Below, in pieces: positions 41,948 to 51,891 of a stretch of DNA of 64,000 bases. The DNA is taken from positions 124,001 through 188,000 of the forward strand of contig NZ_WBMT01000008.1 in the NCBI RefSeq assembly GCF_008923185.1. Direction: 5' to 3'. The number at the start of each line of letters is the position of its first letter. Position 1 is the stretch's first letter. The translations under genes and the position numbers were made by a program. Below the pieces are notes generated by a model that saw only the letters and a program-made list of their open reading frames with translations, did no database searches and was not told the DNA's origin. The DNA is from Actinomadura rudentiformis. GTDB lineage: Bacteria; Actinomycetota; Actinomycetes; Streptosporangiales; Streptosporangiaceae.

Positions 41948-43420
41948 TTGGACCTGCGAGCAGGCAGACCATGGGCGCCGCTGCTCGGGGGCGCCGCCAT
42001 CACCACCGTGGTCGCACTGATCATCACGCTCGCCGGTTCCTGCGGTCCGGATTCGCCGAAGCGGCAGGCGAAACCCTCCCCGCGAACGTCGGCGCCCGCC
42101 TCCCCGCCCGCCCCCGCGCCGCCCGTCCCGAGCCCGGCGAGCACGCCGGTGCCGTTCGTCGCTCCCGGCTATTCGCCGCTCAAGCCGGTGATCGGCGACA
42201 ACTTCGCCGATCCGGCTGTGATCAAGGTCGGCGCGACGTACTACGCGTACGGCACCAACAACGGTGACGCCTCGATGCCCGTCGCCACCGCTCCGTCGCC
42301 CACCGGGCCATGGATCAAGGCACCGGCCGACGGTCTCGCGCAACTGCCGTCCTGGGCCGACGCCGGGTGGACGTGGGCACCCGAGGTGGTGCCGCCGCAA
42401 CCCGGGAGCCGCACCTACCTCCTCTACTTCTCGGCCCGCCGTAAAGGCGAGGACGCGCAGTGCATCGGGGTGGCGACGGCGGTCTCGCCCGCGGGCCCGT
42501 TCGTCCCCGTCGCGGGAGACCCCCTGGTGTGCCCGCTCGACCTCGGCGGCGCCATCGACCCCGCCTCCCACATTGACGCCGACGGGACGCGCTATCTCCT
42601 CTACAAGACCGACGCCCGCGAGTCCGCCGCCATCTACCTGATGAGGCTGACGCCGGACGGACTCCGCCCGGCGGAGACCGCCAAGCGCATCCTGGGCCGC
42701 GGCAAGGACGAACCGGTGCTGGTGGAAGCTCCCGATCTCGTACGCCGTGGTGGCAAGTACGTGCTGCTCTATTCCGCCGGGTGGTACTTCAAGTCCAACT
42801 ACCAGACCCGGTACGCGGTCGCGTCGTCGATCAACGGGCCGTACGAGAAGGCGGGCCGGGTGGTGCAGTCCACCGGTGCGTACGGCGGCAAGATCGAGGG
42901 ACCCGGCAGCGCGGACGTGCTCAGCGACGAGAGCGGCGATCATCTGGTCTTCCACGGCATCCAGGACTACCTCGGCGGCTCGAAGGTGAACCGGGGGATG
43001 TACGTGACGCCGCTGGCCTGGGACGGGACGCGGCCCGTCATCCGCGGGATCGCGGCGCGTTACGAGGCGGAGCGCGCCCGGCTGAACGGCTGCGCGTCGA
43101 CGTTCAAGCGCCCCCGGGCCTCCGGTGACAAGGCGATCGGCCCGTTCGACCGCGATGGCTGCCTGGTGGAGGTGCCGGTCTTCGTGGCGGGCACCGGGAG
43201 CTATTCCGTCAAGATCGGTTATGCGAACCGGTCGGGCAACGCGTCCCGGTTCGAGCTCACGGCGAACGGAGCCGGCCCCCGGACCGTGCGGCTGCGCGAG
43301 TCAGGCGGGGACGACTGGCCTTCCACCACCGCGGAGGTGCAGTTGAAGCCCGGCTGGAACACCCTCGGCCTGCGACGGCTGGACGGCCGGGGCCAGATCG
43401 ACTATCTGGAGGTTCGTTAG
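41948..43420 (+). CDS. Secreted GH43-family glycosidase with C-terminal carbohydrate-binding module
   Basis: The protein of about 490 residues has a membrane or lipoprotein signal (ALIITLAGSC) and a Ser/Pro/Ala linker. The five-bladed GH43 domain shows the general base in NFADPAVIK, the WAPEVV strand and the general acid in VEAPDLV. A CBM6/35-like module (about 370-490: RYEAERARLNGC, SGNASRFELTANG, WNTLGLRRLDG) ends it. GH43 enzymes cut arabinose, xylose or galactose units from polymers. The TTG at 41948 is chosen because GAGGGGG lies 6 bp upstream. Its stop overlaps that of the convergent GT-C gene by 4 bp. Confidence 0.87.
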   Translation: MDLRAGRPWAPLLGGAAITTVVALIITLAGSCGPDSPKRQAKPSPRTSAPASPPAPAPPVPSPASTPVPFVAPGYSPLKPVIGDNFADPAVIKVGATYYAYGTNNGDASMPVATAPSPTGPWIKAPADGLAQLPSWADAGWTWAPEVVPPQPGSRTYLLYFSARRKGEDAQCIGVATAVSPAGPFVPVAGDPLVCPLDLGGAIDPASHIDADGTRYLLYKTDARESAAIYLMRLTPDGLRPAETAKRILGRGKDEPVLVEAPDLVRRGGKYVLLYSAGWYFKSNYQTRYAVASSINGPYEKAGRVVQSTGAYGGKIEGPGSADVLSDESGDHLVFHGIQDYLGGSKVNRGMYVTPLAWDGTRPVIRGIAARYEAERARLNGCASTFKRPRASGDKAIGPFDRDGCLVEVPVFVAGTGSYSVKIGYANRSGNASRFELTANGAGPRTVRLRESGGDDWPSTTAEVQLKPGWNTLGLRRLDGRGQIDYLEVR

Positions 43421-45021
43421 GTGGCCCGTCCGACCGGTGCGTTCGCTTCCCGGTAGGGTCCCGTCCGTTCATAGAGCGTCAGAAGGCCGCCCCAGTACTT
43501 CCACTGGCCCGCGACCCGCCATGGCCCGCTGGCCATGACGACCTCTTGCCGCCGCATCACCGTCTCCGCGTGCTCGGGGAGGAGCGAGCGGGAGCCCATC
43601 ACCCAGACCCGGTTCAACCGGACGAGCCCGGGCCGCATCTCACGCGGCAGGCGATCCCGCCCCTTGATGTTGCCGGCGCGCACCGGGCCCTCGCGCAAGC
43701 TGATGTCCTTCAACCGGCCGAACGCGTCGGGGTAGGCGAGCGCGCCCCACCGTACGACCCCGGCGAGGTACACGATGCCGTCGCCGTCCCGGGCGTTCGC
43801 ACGGACGATGTCGGCGGCGGCCCGCAGGTCGTCCAACCGGCTGTCCTGCCGCCGTTCGGCCAGGTGCGCCGGTACCGAAAGCCCTGCCAGCAGGCCCGTG
43901 GCGGTCACCACCGCAAGTGGCCCGACCGCCTTCGCCGGACGTGCGAGCGTGGCGAGGCGGGCCAGCGCGACCCCGGCCAGCAGCGCCAGACCGGGCAGGC
44001 AGAAGAACACGTAACGGAACATGAACATGGGTTCGGCCAGCGCCGACACGATGAGGAGCAGCGCGGGCGGCAGGATCAGCCATGGCACTGCGACGGCGGT
44101 GAGCGGAAGAGCGCCCCGTCCCTGGCGACCGACGACCGCGCCGAGGACCGCGAGAGCCAGCATGGGCGCCACGAGCCACGTGTCACCGGCCAGGAACTCC
44201 AGGAGCTTCCAGATCATCCGTCCGGACGGCGCGGGCAGCCAGTTCACCTGGTTCGACTGGGTCTGCGCGAAGAGTGCGAAGGGCACCAGCGCCACCGTCG
44301 CCGCGCCCGCGCTCATCAGCCAGCTCCGCCAGAGCCCGGCCATGCGTGCACGGGCCAGCCACAACGTCACGAGGTGGGCCGGTAGCAGGAGAACGGCGTC
44401 GAGATTGAGCAGCCCCACCACCACGATCGTCAGCCCGTACGCGGTGAACCATCGTCCTCGCCGCTCGGCTCCTTCTTCCGTGGCCCGGACGAGCAGATAG
44501 GTGGCGAGCACGGCGACGGCGGCCACCATGGCGTACGAACGCGCCTCGTGGGCGTGCCTGGAGACGGCGACGTTCCCCGCGAACACGAGCCCCGCCAACA
44601 GCCCGGCCAACGGTCCCGAGCAGCGCCGCCCGATGCCCACGACTCCCGCCGTGGCCGCCGCGATCGCCAGCACGCTCGGCAGCCGCAGCGCCGACTCTCC
44701 CGTCCCGAACAGCACGACCCAGGGCCGCATGATCAGGTAGTAGAGGGCGTGCACCAGGTCGAGATTGTCGAAGACCCGGAACATGTCCGGCATCGGACGG
44801 CCGCTCACGGTCACCGTCGCCGCCTCGTCCAGCCAGTACGAGGGCCCGTTGATCCCGGCCACGCCGAGGACGAGCGCGAGGGCGACGGGCCCCACAGGCA
44901 GCAGCCAGGAGCGGGACCGTCCCCGGGCCTCGGCGCTTTCGGCGTCGCCTCCGCCCTCGCTGTCGCCGGCCGAAGGGCCGGCCAAGGTCGGGTTGTCAGG
45001 TGCGAGGCTCTCCGCGCTCAT
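43417..45021 (-). CDS. GT-C (PMT/ArnT-like) membrane glycosyltransferase
   Basis: The 534-residue protein has about 11 transmembrane helices and, in its first outer loop, SYWLDEAATV with the Asp-Glu pair characteristic of GT-C enzymes that use lipid-phosphate sugars. A soluble outer domain follows the last helix (about 400-534). It should add a sugar to a wall polymer or protein on the outer membrane face. Its start overlaps the GT2 gene stop by one base (TGATG), so it is the last gene of a four-gene minus-strand operon with that GT2 and two sulfotransferase-like genes. Confidence 0.85.
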   Translation of the reverse strand: MSAESLAPDNPTLAGPSAGDSEGGGDAESAEARGRSRSWLLPVGPVALALVLGVAGINGPSYWLDEAATVTVSGRPMPDMFRVFDNLDLVHALYYLIMRPWVVLFGTGESALRLPSVLAIAAATAGVVGIGRRCSGPLAGLLAGLVFAGNVAVSRHAHEARSYAMVAAVAVLATYLLVRATEEGAERRGRWFTAYGLTIVVVGLLNLDAVLLLPAHLVTLWLARARMAGLWRSWLMSAGAATVALVPFALFAQTQSNQVNWLPAPSGRMIWKLLEFLAGDTWLVAPMLALAVLGAVVGRQGRGALPLTAVAVPWLILPPALLLIVSALAEPMFMFRYVFFCLPGLALLAGVALARLATLARPAKAVGPLAVVTATGLLAGLSVPAHLAERRQDSRLDDLRAAADIVRANARDGDGIVYLAGVVRWGALAYPDAFGRLKDISLREGPVRAGNIKGRDRLPREMRPGLVRLNRVWVMGSRSLLPEHAETVMRRQEVVMASGPWRVAGQWKYWGGLLTLYERTGPYREANAPVGRAT

Positions 45022-45992
45022 CAGGTCTTGTCGGTCCTCTGCGGGGTGTCCACTCCGATTTCACTGAGGAGCGCCGCTGTGGGGCGAGGACGCGTCAGCA
45101 AGCCGTCCCTCACCCCGCGGAGCATCGCGCGACGGAGCACGGAACGGTCCGTGGCCCCGACGAAGGTACGCGACCAGCGCCTTAGCGTGGATCCGGCGTA
45201 CAGGGCGCGCTCGGGAGGCGCGAGCCCCGGGCTGCCGGTGAACAGCCAGATCTTGTTGCGCACCTCGTAGAAGAATCGTTCGCCCGGATCAGCGTCCGCG
45301 CCCCCGAAACCCTTGGTCTTGTGCACCACGACGCTGTCGTCACAGAGCAGTCCACGGCGGCCGCGCAGCAGCCGGGTGGTGAACTCGAAGTCGTCATTCC
45401 ACAGGAAGTAGTCCGCGACCGGCAGCCCGCGCCGTCTGACCACCGCCGCGTCCACCAGCACGGAGACGAACGACGCCGAGCGGATCGGCACACAGCCCGC
45501 GGCACGGGCGATCTCCCATTCGGCGGCGGTGGCGCGCGGCTTGGGCCGGGGGGTGTTCATCGGATGGGCACGGCCGTCGGTCCATACGACCCGGCTGGCC
45601 ACCAGGGTCGGCGGCCCGTCCTCGCCGGCCCCGGCCTCCCGGGCGGCCAGCAGGGCCTGGAGGGCTCCGGGCTCGGGAACGGTGTCGTCGTCCAGCAGCC
45701 AGAGCAGGTCCATGCCGGCGTCGAGGGCTCGCGCGATGCCCGCGGCGAACCCGCCCGCGCCTCCCACGTTGCGCGGCAGCTCCAGCAGTTCGACATCCGG
45801 GAACCGATCGCGGATGAGCGCGGCCGTGCCGTCCGACGACGCGTTGTCGACCACGATGAACCGGTCCGGGACGCGAGTCTGGTCTCGGAGCGCCGCCAGG
45901 GCCTCGTCGAGCAGCTCGCGCCGGTTATAGGTCACCACCACCGCGGCCACGGACTCCCTGCGCGGCTGCGCGGCCCCGCCGCCCGCGCTCAT
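45021..45992 (-). CDS. Family 2 glycosyltransferase, GlfT1/rhamnosyltransferase-like
   Basis: The 323-residue GT2 enzyme carries AAVVVTYNRRELLDEALAAL, FIVVDNASSDGTA, NVGGAGGFAAGI and the metal site LLDDDTVP, then FLWNDDFEFTTRLL. This WNDDxE variant and the NVGGAGGF motif are shared with galactofuranosyltransferases such as GlfT1 and with rhamnosyltransferases. It probably starts or extends the galactan. The ATG at 45992 overlaps the preceding stop by 4 bp (ATGA); frame upstream of it lies inside the sulfotransferase-like gene. Confidence 0.85.
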   Translation of the reverse strand: MSAGGGAAQPRRESVAAVVVTYNRRELLDEALAALRDQTRVPDRFIVVDNASSDGTAALIRDRFPDVELLELPRNVGGAGGFAAGIARALDAGMDLLWLLDDDTVPEPGALQALLAAREAGAGEDGPPTLVASRVVWTDGRAHPMNTPRPKPRATAAEWEIARAAGCVPIRSASFVSVLVDAAVVRRRGLPVADYFLWNDDFEFTTRLLRGRRGLLCDDSVVVHKTKGFGGADADPGERFFYEVRNKIWLFTGSPGLAPPERALYAGSTLRRWSRTFVGATDRSVLRRAMLRGVRDGLLTRPRPTAALLSEIGVDTPQRTDKT

Positions 45993-47212
45993 GGGGCTCG
46001 CCGGCCGGCGGCGCGGCGGGCGGCCCGCTGCAGAGCGGGCGAGGGGGCGGCGGCTGTCTCGATCAACCGGTCGAGGTTCTCCTGAACCCCCGCCAGCTGG
46101 CTGTTCAGATGTGCGAGTCCGATGCGCGCGTGCCCGTCGGAGAGCCGTTCCAGCAGATGCGCGACCACACCGATGAACGCCGTCGCGATGAGCTCGTCCG
46201 GCAGGTCCTCCGGTTGCCGCGCCGGTTCGGGTCGCGGTGAGGTCACGAGCTCGTCCAGGTCTCCCACCACCTGGTAACCGCCGGCGCGCAGCGCGCCGGT
46301 GAGCTGCCGGGTGCGCTCGGCGGCCCAGTCCGCGTGCCTTGCCGGCAGGCCCATGGCGAGATGTCCGACCGCGTCCGCACCGTCGGCCAGGCCGTGCCCG
46401 ACGAGATACTGGCGGACCATGCGCTTGTGGTCGGTGCCGAGCAGGGGGGCGATCTTCGTGTTGAGGCGGCGGAGGATCTCCGCCTCGGTCGCCGACAGGG
46501 GTTCGTCCTCCGGCGTCGCCGAGACGTCGAAGGCCCCCGCCTCGATGCCGGTCAGGGCGCAGAACCGTTCCCACACCAGGTCCGGGCCCGCACTGTCGCC
46601 GGGCGGCGGCAGGGTGATCACGTGGATGCGGTCGCTCGGAACGGCGGTCTCCCACACCTGCAGGACCCGTTCCGGGTCATGCAGTCCCCAGAACAGCTCG
46701 CCATAGGGCTTGGGTGCCTTGATGCCGCGTTCGACCAGGTCGTCGACGAAGCTCTCAAAGGTGATCGTGTGTCCGTGCCGGAGATGCTCCTGCCAGTCCA
46801 CGATCAGCTGCCACCCCAGGTGCCGGGTCATGTAGACCACGTGCACCTTGGCCGGTTCGAGGTCCGCCACGGCGCGCTTGACCTGCTGCTCCGTCGCGCC
46901 GCCCAGCAACCCCTGCGAGAAGATCACCGTGTGCCCGTCCCAGTCCCGGGCGCGCTGGGCCATCCTGTCCCAGGCGCCGTCCCAGGCGGGATCCCGGCGG
47001 CCTCCCCAGGCCATCTCGCGCAGGTCCATCACGGCGCCGAAGTGCTCCAGCGGACCGGCGACCGGGTAGCAGACCCCGGCGTCGCCGAGCCTCAGCCTGT
47101 TGTCCCACAGCGTCTGCTGCAGGAAGGCCGTGCCGGTGGCCGGGGCGCCGACATGCAGATAGACGGTCTTGACGGCCTGATCACCGGCATGACCGGAGCG
47201 AGGCACGTTCAT
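45989..47212 (-). CDS. Sulfotransferase-like protein with altered PAPS-binding loop
   Basis: The 407-residue protein aligns along its length with the next upstream product (47209-48588): VYLHVGAPATGTAFLQQTLW against VYMHVGAAKSGTTYLQQVLW, VHVVYMTRHLGWQLIVDWQEHL against VHVVFTARDLGRQIPAHWQEDV, and ELFWGLHDPERVLQVW against RLFWGLQDPVAVLARW. The 5'-PAPS loop Lys is replaced by Ala25, so activity is doubtful unless another residue substitutes. It may be a partner or regulator of the canonical copy. Both ends overlap neighbours by 4 bp. The C-terminal 60 residues are helical and basic. Confidence 0.78.
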   Translation of the reverse strand: MNVPRSGHAGDQAVKTVYLHVGAPATGTAFLQQTLWDNRLRLGDAGVCYPVAGPLEHFGAVMDLREMAWGGRRDPAWDGAWDRMAQRARDWDGHTVIFSQGLLGGATEQQVKRAVADLEPAKVHVVYMTRHLGWQLIVDWQEHLRHGHTITFESFVDDLVERGIKAPKPYGELFWGLHDPERVLQVWETAVPSDRIHVITLPPPGDSAGPDLVWERFCALTGIEAGAFDVSATPEDEPLSATEAEILRRLNTKIAPLLGTDHKRMVRQYLVGHGLADGADAVGHLAMGLPARHADWAAERTRQLTGALRAGGYQVVGDLDELVTSPRPEPARQPEDLPDELIATAFIGVVAHLLERLSDGHARIGLAHLNSQLAGVQENLDRLIETAAAPSPALQRAARRAAGRRAP

Positions 47213-48588
47213 CTGTGCGTTCCCCTCGTGTTCGATTGGGGGGCGGAGCCGCCGGTCTTGGCCTGGTCGGTCTTCGTCCGGCCCGCTTTGGCCTGGATGC
47301 GCTGATAGGCGCCGCGCAACTGCCGAACCGCGGGATAGCGCTCGGTCACGTTCTGCGCGGCCCGCCTTGTCAGTGGGCTGGCGTCGTGGGCCATGTCGCC
47401 AGTGATCTCGAGCAGGGCCGCGGTGTCCCGCTGGAGCGACTCGATCCACTCACGGAGCTCGATCTCCGCGCCCGGGACCCGGGCGGCACGTTTCTCCTGG
47501 GCCTGGATGCGCTGCAGCAGGGCCGCGATCGCGTCGGCGCCGACGTCGGCCATATCGGCCCACTGGGGTTCGTCAGGGTGGGGGGCGGGCGCCGGTGCCG
47601 GCGAGGGCATCGGGATGAGGTCGTACAGATCTCCCTGCACGTCGTAGCCCGCCGCCCGCAGGTCCTCGACCGTCTCGATGGCCCGCTCGGTGGCCCATGG
47701 GAGGTACTCGGCAGGCAGCTCGATCTTGATCGGTGACGGCCGCCTGATCAGGGCCTCCTGGGCGAGGAACAGCTTGACCTCGTCGTTGTAGACGTGCCAG
47801 TCGACCCGGTTCTCGTCGAGGGTGATGTTGATCTCCCGGAGGAACTGGGTCTCCGCCAGCCCGAGCGAGGGATTGGAGAACGAGCCGGACAGGTCGCAGT
47901 CGTCGGGGGAGATGCCGACGGCCGCGCTGAAACGCTGCCAGAGCAGATCGCGGGGCGCGCCCGGGCGGGGGAGTGTGACCACGTGGACCCGTTCGGGCGG
48001 AAGGTCCGCGCCCCATCGGGCCAGCACGGCCACCGGGTCCTGCAGACCCCAGAAGAGCCGCGCCACCTCGTAGCTACGCCAGTCCTGCCGCCGGATCGAC
48101 GAGATGAACTCGTCGAACGAGGTCGTGAACCGGTTCTTGACATCCTCCTGCCAGTGAGCAGGGATCTGGCGACCCAGGTCACGTGCGGTGAACACCACAT
48201 GAACGTCCGCGAAGTCGAGATCGGCCAGTGCGCGCCGGACGTAGGCGGCTCGGGTCGGCGCAAAGAGCTCCTGAGAGATGATCACAGTGCCCGGCCAGTC
48301 ACGGGCCTCGGCCACCAGTTCGCCCCAGGCGCCCTTGACGGTGGGGTCCGATGCGCCACGGAAGAACGTGTTGCGCAGATCGAACGCGGCCCTGACGTGG
48401 GCGGCGAAGTCCTTACCCGGGTAGAGGACCCCGGCGTCGGCCAGCCGATGGCGGTTGTGCCAGAGAACCTGCTGCAGGTAGGTGGTCCCGCTCTTGGCCG
48501 CCCCCACATGCATGTAGACCACTGGACGTGTGGGCCGCGGCGCGCCGCCGGGAGGGGTTGAGGCCACGGAGATCCTTGAGTCCTGCAC
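47209..48588 (-). CDS. Sulfotransferase family protein
   Basis: The 459-residue protein has the sulfotransferase PAPS-binding loop GAAKSGTTYLQ (Lys32) and the second nucleotide motif region (ADVHVVFTARDLGRQIPAHW). The C-terminal ~120 residues are extra: Pro-rich, then helical, possibly for oligomer or membrane contact. It would transfer sulfate from PAPS to a sugar or lipid hydroxyl in the cytoplasm before export. It leads the operon of two sulfotransferase-like genes, a GT2 and a GT-C, divergent from glf, which ties it to wall glycan synthesis. Confidence 0.83.
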   Translation of the reverse strand: MQDSRISVASTPPGGAPRPTRPVVYMHVGAAKSGTTYLQQVLWHNRHRLADAGVLYPGKDFAAHVRAAFDLRNTFFRGASDPTVKGAWGELVAEARDWPGTVIISQELFAPTRAAYVRRALADLDFADVHVVFTARDLGRQIPAHWQEDVKNRFTTSFDEFISSIRRQDWRSYEVARLFWGLQDPVAVLARWGADLPPERVHVVTLPRPGAPRDLLWQRFSAAVGISPDDCDLSGSFSNPSLGLAETQFLREINITLDENRVDWHVYNDEVKLFLAQEALIRRPSPIKIELPAEYLPWATERAIETVEDLRAAGYDVQGDLYDLIPMPSPAPAPAPHPDEPQWADMADVGADAIAALLQRIQAQEKRAARVPGAEIELREWIESLQRDTAALLEITGDMAHDASPLTRRAAQNVTERYPAVRQLRGAYQRIQAKAGRTKTDQAKTGGSAPQSNTRGTHR

Positions 48589-48703
48589 CTGTATCGAACG
48601 AACCCCGGGTATCTTAGCCGCAAACCCGCATCAATAGGCCGGTTGGTCCCGAGTGCGCCATCAGGCCTTTCCGCTCTCCCCGCATGGAGATGGACGCCGT
48701 TCA

Positions 48704-49873
48704 GTGAATGTTGATCTTGTAGTTGTCGGTGCCGGGTTCTTCGGACTGACCGTCGCCGAACGCTGCGCGGCCGACCTCGGCCTGCGCGTGCTGGTGCTGG
48801 ATCGTCGCGACCACATCGGTGGCAACGCCTACAGCGAGGCGGAGCCGGAGACGGGCATCGAGGTCCACCGCTACGGCGCGCACCTGTTCCATACCTCGAA
48901 CGAGCGAGTGTGGGAGTACGCCAACAGGTTCACCGCCTTCACGGGTTACCAGCACCGGGTGTTCTCGACGTTCAAGGGCCGGGTCTACTCGATGCCGATC
49001 AACCTCGGCACCATCTGCGAGTACTTCGGCCGTGCGTTCAGCCCGGACGAGGCGCGGGCCCTGATCGCCGAGCAGGCGGCCGAGGTGACGAACCCCTCCA
49101 ACCTGGAGGAGAAGGCGGTCTCGCTCATCGGGCGGCCGCTGTACGAGGCGTTCATCCGCGGCTACACCGCCAAGCAGTGGCAGACCGACCCCAAGGATCT
49201 CCCCGCCGAGATCATCACCCGGCTGCCGGTGCGTTACACGTTCGACAACCGGTACTTCAACGACAGGTACGAAGGTCTGCCGGTCGACGGCTACACCGCC
49301 TGGCTGGAACGCATGGCCGACCATCCCAATGTCGAGGTCAGGCTCGAAACGGACTTCTTCGACCTGCGCGACGACGTGGCCGGCAACGTTCCCGTGGTCT
49401 ACACCGGAGCGCTGGACCGCTACTTCGACTACGCCGAGGGTGAGCTGGGCTGGCGGACGCTGGACTTCGAGATGGAGGTCAAGGCGACCGGTGACTTCCA
49501 GGGCACCCCGGTGATGAACTACGCCGACGAGGACGTGCCGTACACCCGCATCCACGAGTTCCGGCACTTCCACCCGGAGCGCGCGCACTACCCGTCGGAC
49601 AAGACCGTGATCATGCGGGAGTACTCGCGATTCGCCGCACGCGGTGACGAGCCGTACTATCCGATCAATACGGGCGAAGATCGTTCCCGGTTGCTGGCCT
49701 ACCGCGACATGGCACGGCGGGAGGACGGCGTGCTGTTCGGCGGGCGGCTCGGCACGTACAAGTACCTCGACATGCACATGGCGATCGCCAGCGCGCTCAG
49801 CATGGTCGACAACAGGCTGCGTCCCCATTTCGTCGAGGGCGAGCGTCTCATCAGCGGAGGGGTGGACGAGTGA
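48704..49873 (+). CDS. glf: UDP-galactopyranose mutase
   Basis: The 389-residue flavoenzyme converts UDP-galactopyranose to UDP-galactofuranose, the donor for galactan. It starts with the FAD-binding VVVGAGFFGLTVAE and carries the family landmarks GGNAYSE, HRYGAHLFHTSNE, FIRGYTAKQWQTDPKDLPAEIITRLPVR, EFRHFHPER and GRLGTYKYLDMH. The GTG at 48704 is used because it gives the usual short lead (VNVDLVVVGAG); the frame opens earlier at 48653. It overlaps the GlfT2-like gene by 4 bp. Confidence 0.97.
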   Translation: MNVDLVVVGAGFFGLTVAERCAADLGLRVLVLDRRDHIGGNAYSEAEPETGIEVHRYGAHLFHTSNERVWEYANRFTAFTGYQHRVFSTFKGRVYSMPINLGTICEYFGRAFSPDEARALIAEQAAEVTNPSNLEEKAVSLIGRPLYEAFIRGYTAKQWQTDPKDLPAEIITRLPVRYTFDNRYFNDRYEGLPVDGYTAWLERMADHPNVEVRLETDFFDLRDDVAGNVPVVYTGALDRYFDYAEGELGWRTLDFEMEVKATGDFQGTPVMNYADEDVPYTRIHEFRHFHPERAHYPSDKTVIMREYSRFAARGDEPYYPINTGEDRSRLLAYRDMARREDGVLFGGRLGTYKYLDMHMAIASALSMVDNRLRPHFVEGERLISGGVDE

Positions 49874-51891
49874 ACGACCAGAGCATCGAGCCGTCCGGGC
49901 TGCGCGTCCTGCAACGTGTCGTGATGCCGGTGGACCGCGACCTCGACGTGCTGAAGCTGTACGTGGAGGGCGAGATCGCCCGCGGTGCGGAAGCGGTCGC
50001 GGCGGAGGCGTCCGTCGAGGCCGGCGCCGGGGGCGACGTCGGCCAGGCGGAGGACGTCGGCCGGCGCAGCGTGCTCGTGCCGGTCGGGCAGCGGGTCTCC
50101 TTCGCCACCTACTTCAACGCGTTCCCGGCGAGCTACTGGAGGCGGTGGACCTCGGTCGACGAGGTGATCCTCCGGGTACGCCTCCGCGGCCAGGCCAACG
50201 TGATCGTCTACCGGTCCAGCGCCAAGGGGCACATCCAGCGCGTCGCCTCCGTCCGGATCGATTCCGAGGAAGCCCAGGAGGAGACCTTCCGCCTGTCGCT
50301 CCAGCCGTTCATCGACGGCGGCTGGTACTGGATGGACATCCTGGCAGGGGAGACCAACGCTCTGCTGGAACGGGCGGACTGGTGCGCAGAGGCCGGCCAG
50401 GTACGGCAGGGCCGGGTCAGTCTCGGCATCACCACGTTCAACCGGCCGTCGTTCTGCGTCGACCAGCTCGTCGCGCTCGGCTGGGCACCGGAGGTGCTGG
50501 AGGTGGTCGACGCCATCTATGTCGTCGACCAGGGCAACGAGCGGGTGAGTGACGACCCGAGGTTCCCGCGCGCGGCCGAATCACTGGGCTCCAGGCTGAA
50601 GCTCATCGAACAGGCGAACCTGGGTGGTTCCGGCGGGTTCTCCCGGGCGATGGACGAGACGCTCCGGGCCGGCACCAGCGACTACGTGCTGCTTCTCGAC
50701 GACGACGTGGTCACCGAAACAGAAGGCATCCTGCGCGCCGTCGCCTTCGGCGACTACGCCCGCACACCCACCATCGTGGGCGGGCACATGTTCAACCTCT
50801 TCGTCCGCTCACAGCTGCACGCCTACGGTGAGATCATCCAGCGCTACCGCTGGTGGTGGGAGGAGGCGCCGAGCACGCGCCGGGAGCACGACTTCGCTTT
50901 GCCGGCGCCGTCTCCGATCGTGACGAGCCAGGCCAAGTCCAGCCAGCTGCCCAGCGCGGGCAGCCTGCGCAAGACCAGCTGGCTGCACCGCAGGGTCGAC
51001 GTGGACTACAACGGCTGGTGGATGTGCCTGATCCCGACCGACGTCATGCGCAAGGTCGGCCTGTCCATGCCGATGTTCATCAAGTGGGACGACGCCGAGT
51101 ACTGCGTCCGCGCCGGTAACGCCGGCTTCCCGACCGTGTCGCTGCCCGGGATGGCCGCCTGGCACGTCCCGTGGCAGGACAAGGACGACGGCATCGACTG
51201 GCAGGCGTACTTCCACGAGCGCAACCGCATCGTCACCGCGCTGCTGCACTCGCCGTACGACCGTGGCGGCAACCTGGTCAAGGAGAGCTTCATCATCTCG
51301 GTGAAGCACGCCCTCGCCATGCAGTACTCCACCGCCGAGCTGATGCTCACGGCGATCGAGGACGTGCTGAGCGGCCCGGAGCACATGCACGCCGGGATCG
51401 CCGCGAAGCTGGCGGAGATCCGTGCGTTCCGCGCCGACTTCGCCGACGCGCAGAACCGCGCCAGCCATGAGGAGTTCCCCCAGGTCCGCCGACGCAAGCC
51501 GCCCAAGCGCGGCCGTACGCCCAAGCCGCCGAGCGACCGGGTGGCCATGCTGGCGACCGCGGTGGTCGGCTCCATCAAGCAGCTGCGCCCCGTCGACACC
51601 GACGCGCGCAGCAACCCCCAGATCGTGGTGCCGCACATCGACCGGCACTGGGGCCTGCTGTCGAAGTTCGACAGTGCCCTGGTGTCCTCGGCCGACGGCA
51701 CCAAGGTGGCCTGGTACCAGCGGGACCCGAAGCGCTACAAGGCGATCATGAAGCGTACGGCGCTGCTGCATGCCAAGCTCAGCCGGGAGTGGCCGGAACT
51801 GAGCGACAGGTACCGGGCGGCGATGGACGAGCTCGCCTCGCCCGAGGCCTGGCGCCGCACGTTCGACTCCACGGGGTCGCAGCAGGGATGA
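49870..51891 (+). CDS. glfT2: GlfT2-like polymerising galactofuranosyltransferase
   Basis: The 673-residue protein matches GlfT2 of mycobacteria in length and layout. An N-terminal beta-sandwich region (about 60-180) is followed by a GT-A domain with LGITTFNRPSFC, EQANLGGSGGFSRAM, the metal site LLLDDDVV (about 276), the catalytic IKWDDAEYCVRAG (about 406) and AAWHVPW (about 431), then a helical C-terminus. GlfT2 builds the galactan chain with alternating beta-1,5 and beta-1,6 links on a polyprenyl carrier at the inner membrane face. It is coupled to glf upstream and to the ABC exporter downstream by ATGA overlaps. Confidence 0.93.
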   Translation: MNDQSIEPSGLRVLQRVVMPVDRDLDVLKLYVEGEIARGAEAVAAEASVEAGAGGDVGQAEDVGRRSVLVPVGQRVSFATYFNAFPASYWRRWTSVDEVILRVRLRGQANVIVYRSSAKGHIQRVASVRIDSEEAQEETFRLSLQPFIDGGWYWMDILAGETNALLERADWCAEAGQVRQGRVSLGITTFNRPSFCVDQLVALGWAPEVLEVVDAIYVVDQGNERVSDDPRFPRAAESLGSRLKLIEQANLGGSGGFSRAMDETLRAGTSDYVLLLDDDVVTETEGILRAVAFGDYARTPTIVGGHMFNLFVRSQLHAYGEIIQRYRWWWEEAPSTRREHDFALPAPSPIVTSQAKSSQLPSAGSLRKTSWLHRRVDVDYNGWWMCLIPTDVMRKVGLSMPMFIKWDDAEYCVRAGNAGFPTVSLPGMAAWHVPWQDKDDGIDWQAYFHERNRIVTALLHSPYDRGGNLVKESFIISVKHALAMQYSTAELMLTAIEDVLSGPEHMHAGIAAKLAEIRAFRADFADAQNRASHEEFPQVRRRKPPKRGRTPKPPSDRVAMLATAVVGSIKQLRPVDTDARSNPQIVVPHIDRHWGLLSKFDSALVSSADGTKVAWYQRDPKRYKAIMKRTALLHAKLSREWPELSDRYRAAMDELASPEAWRRTFDSTGSQQG

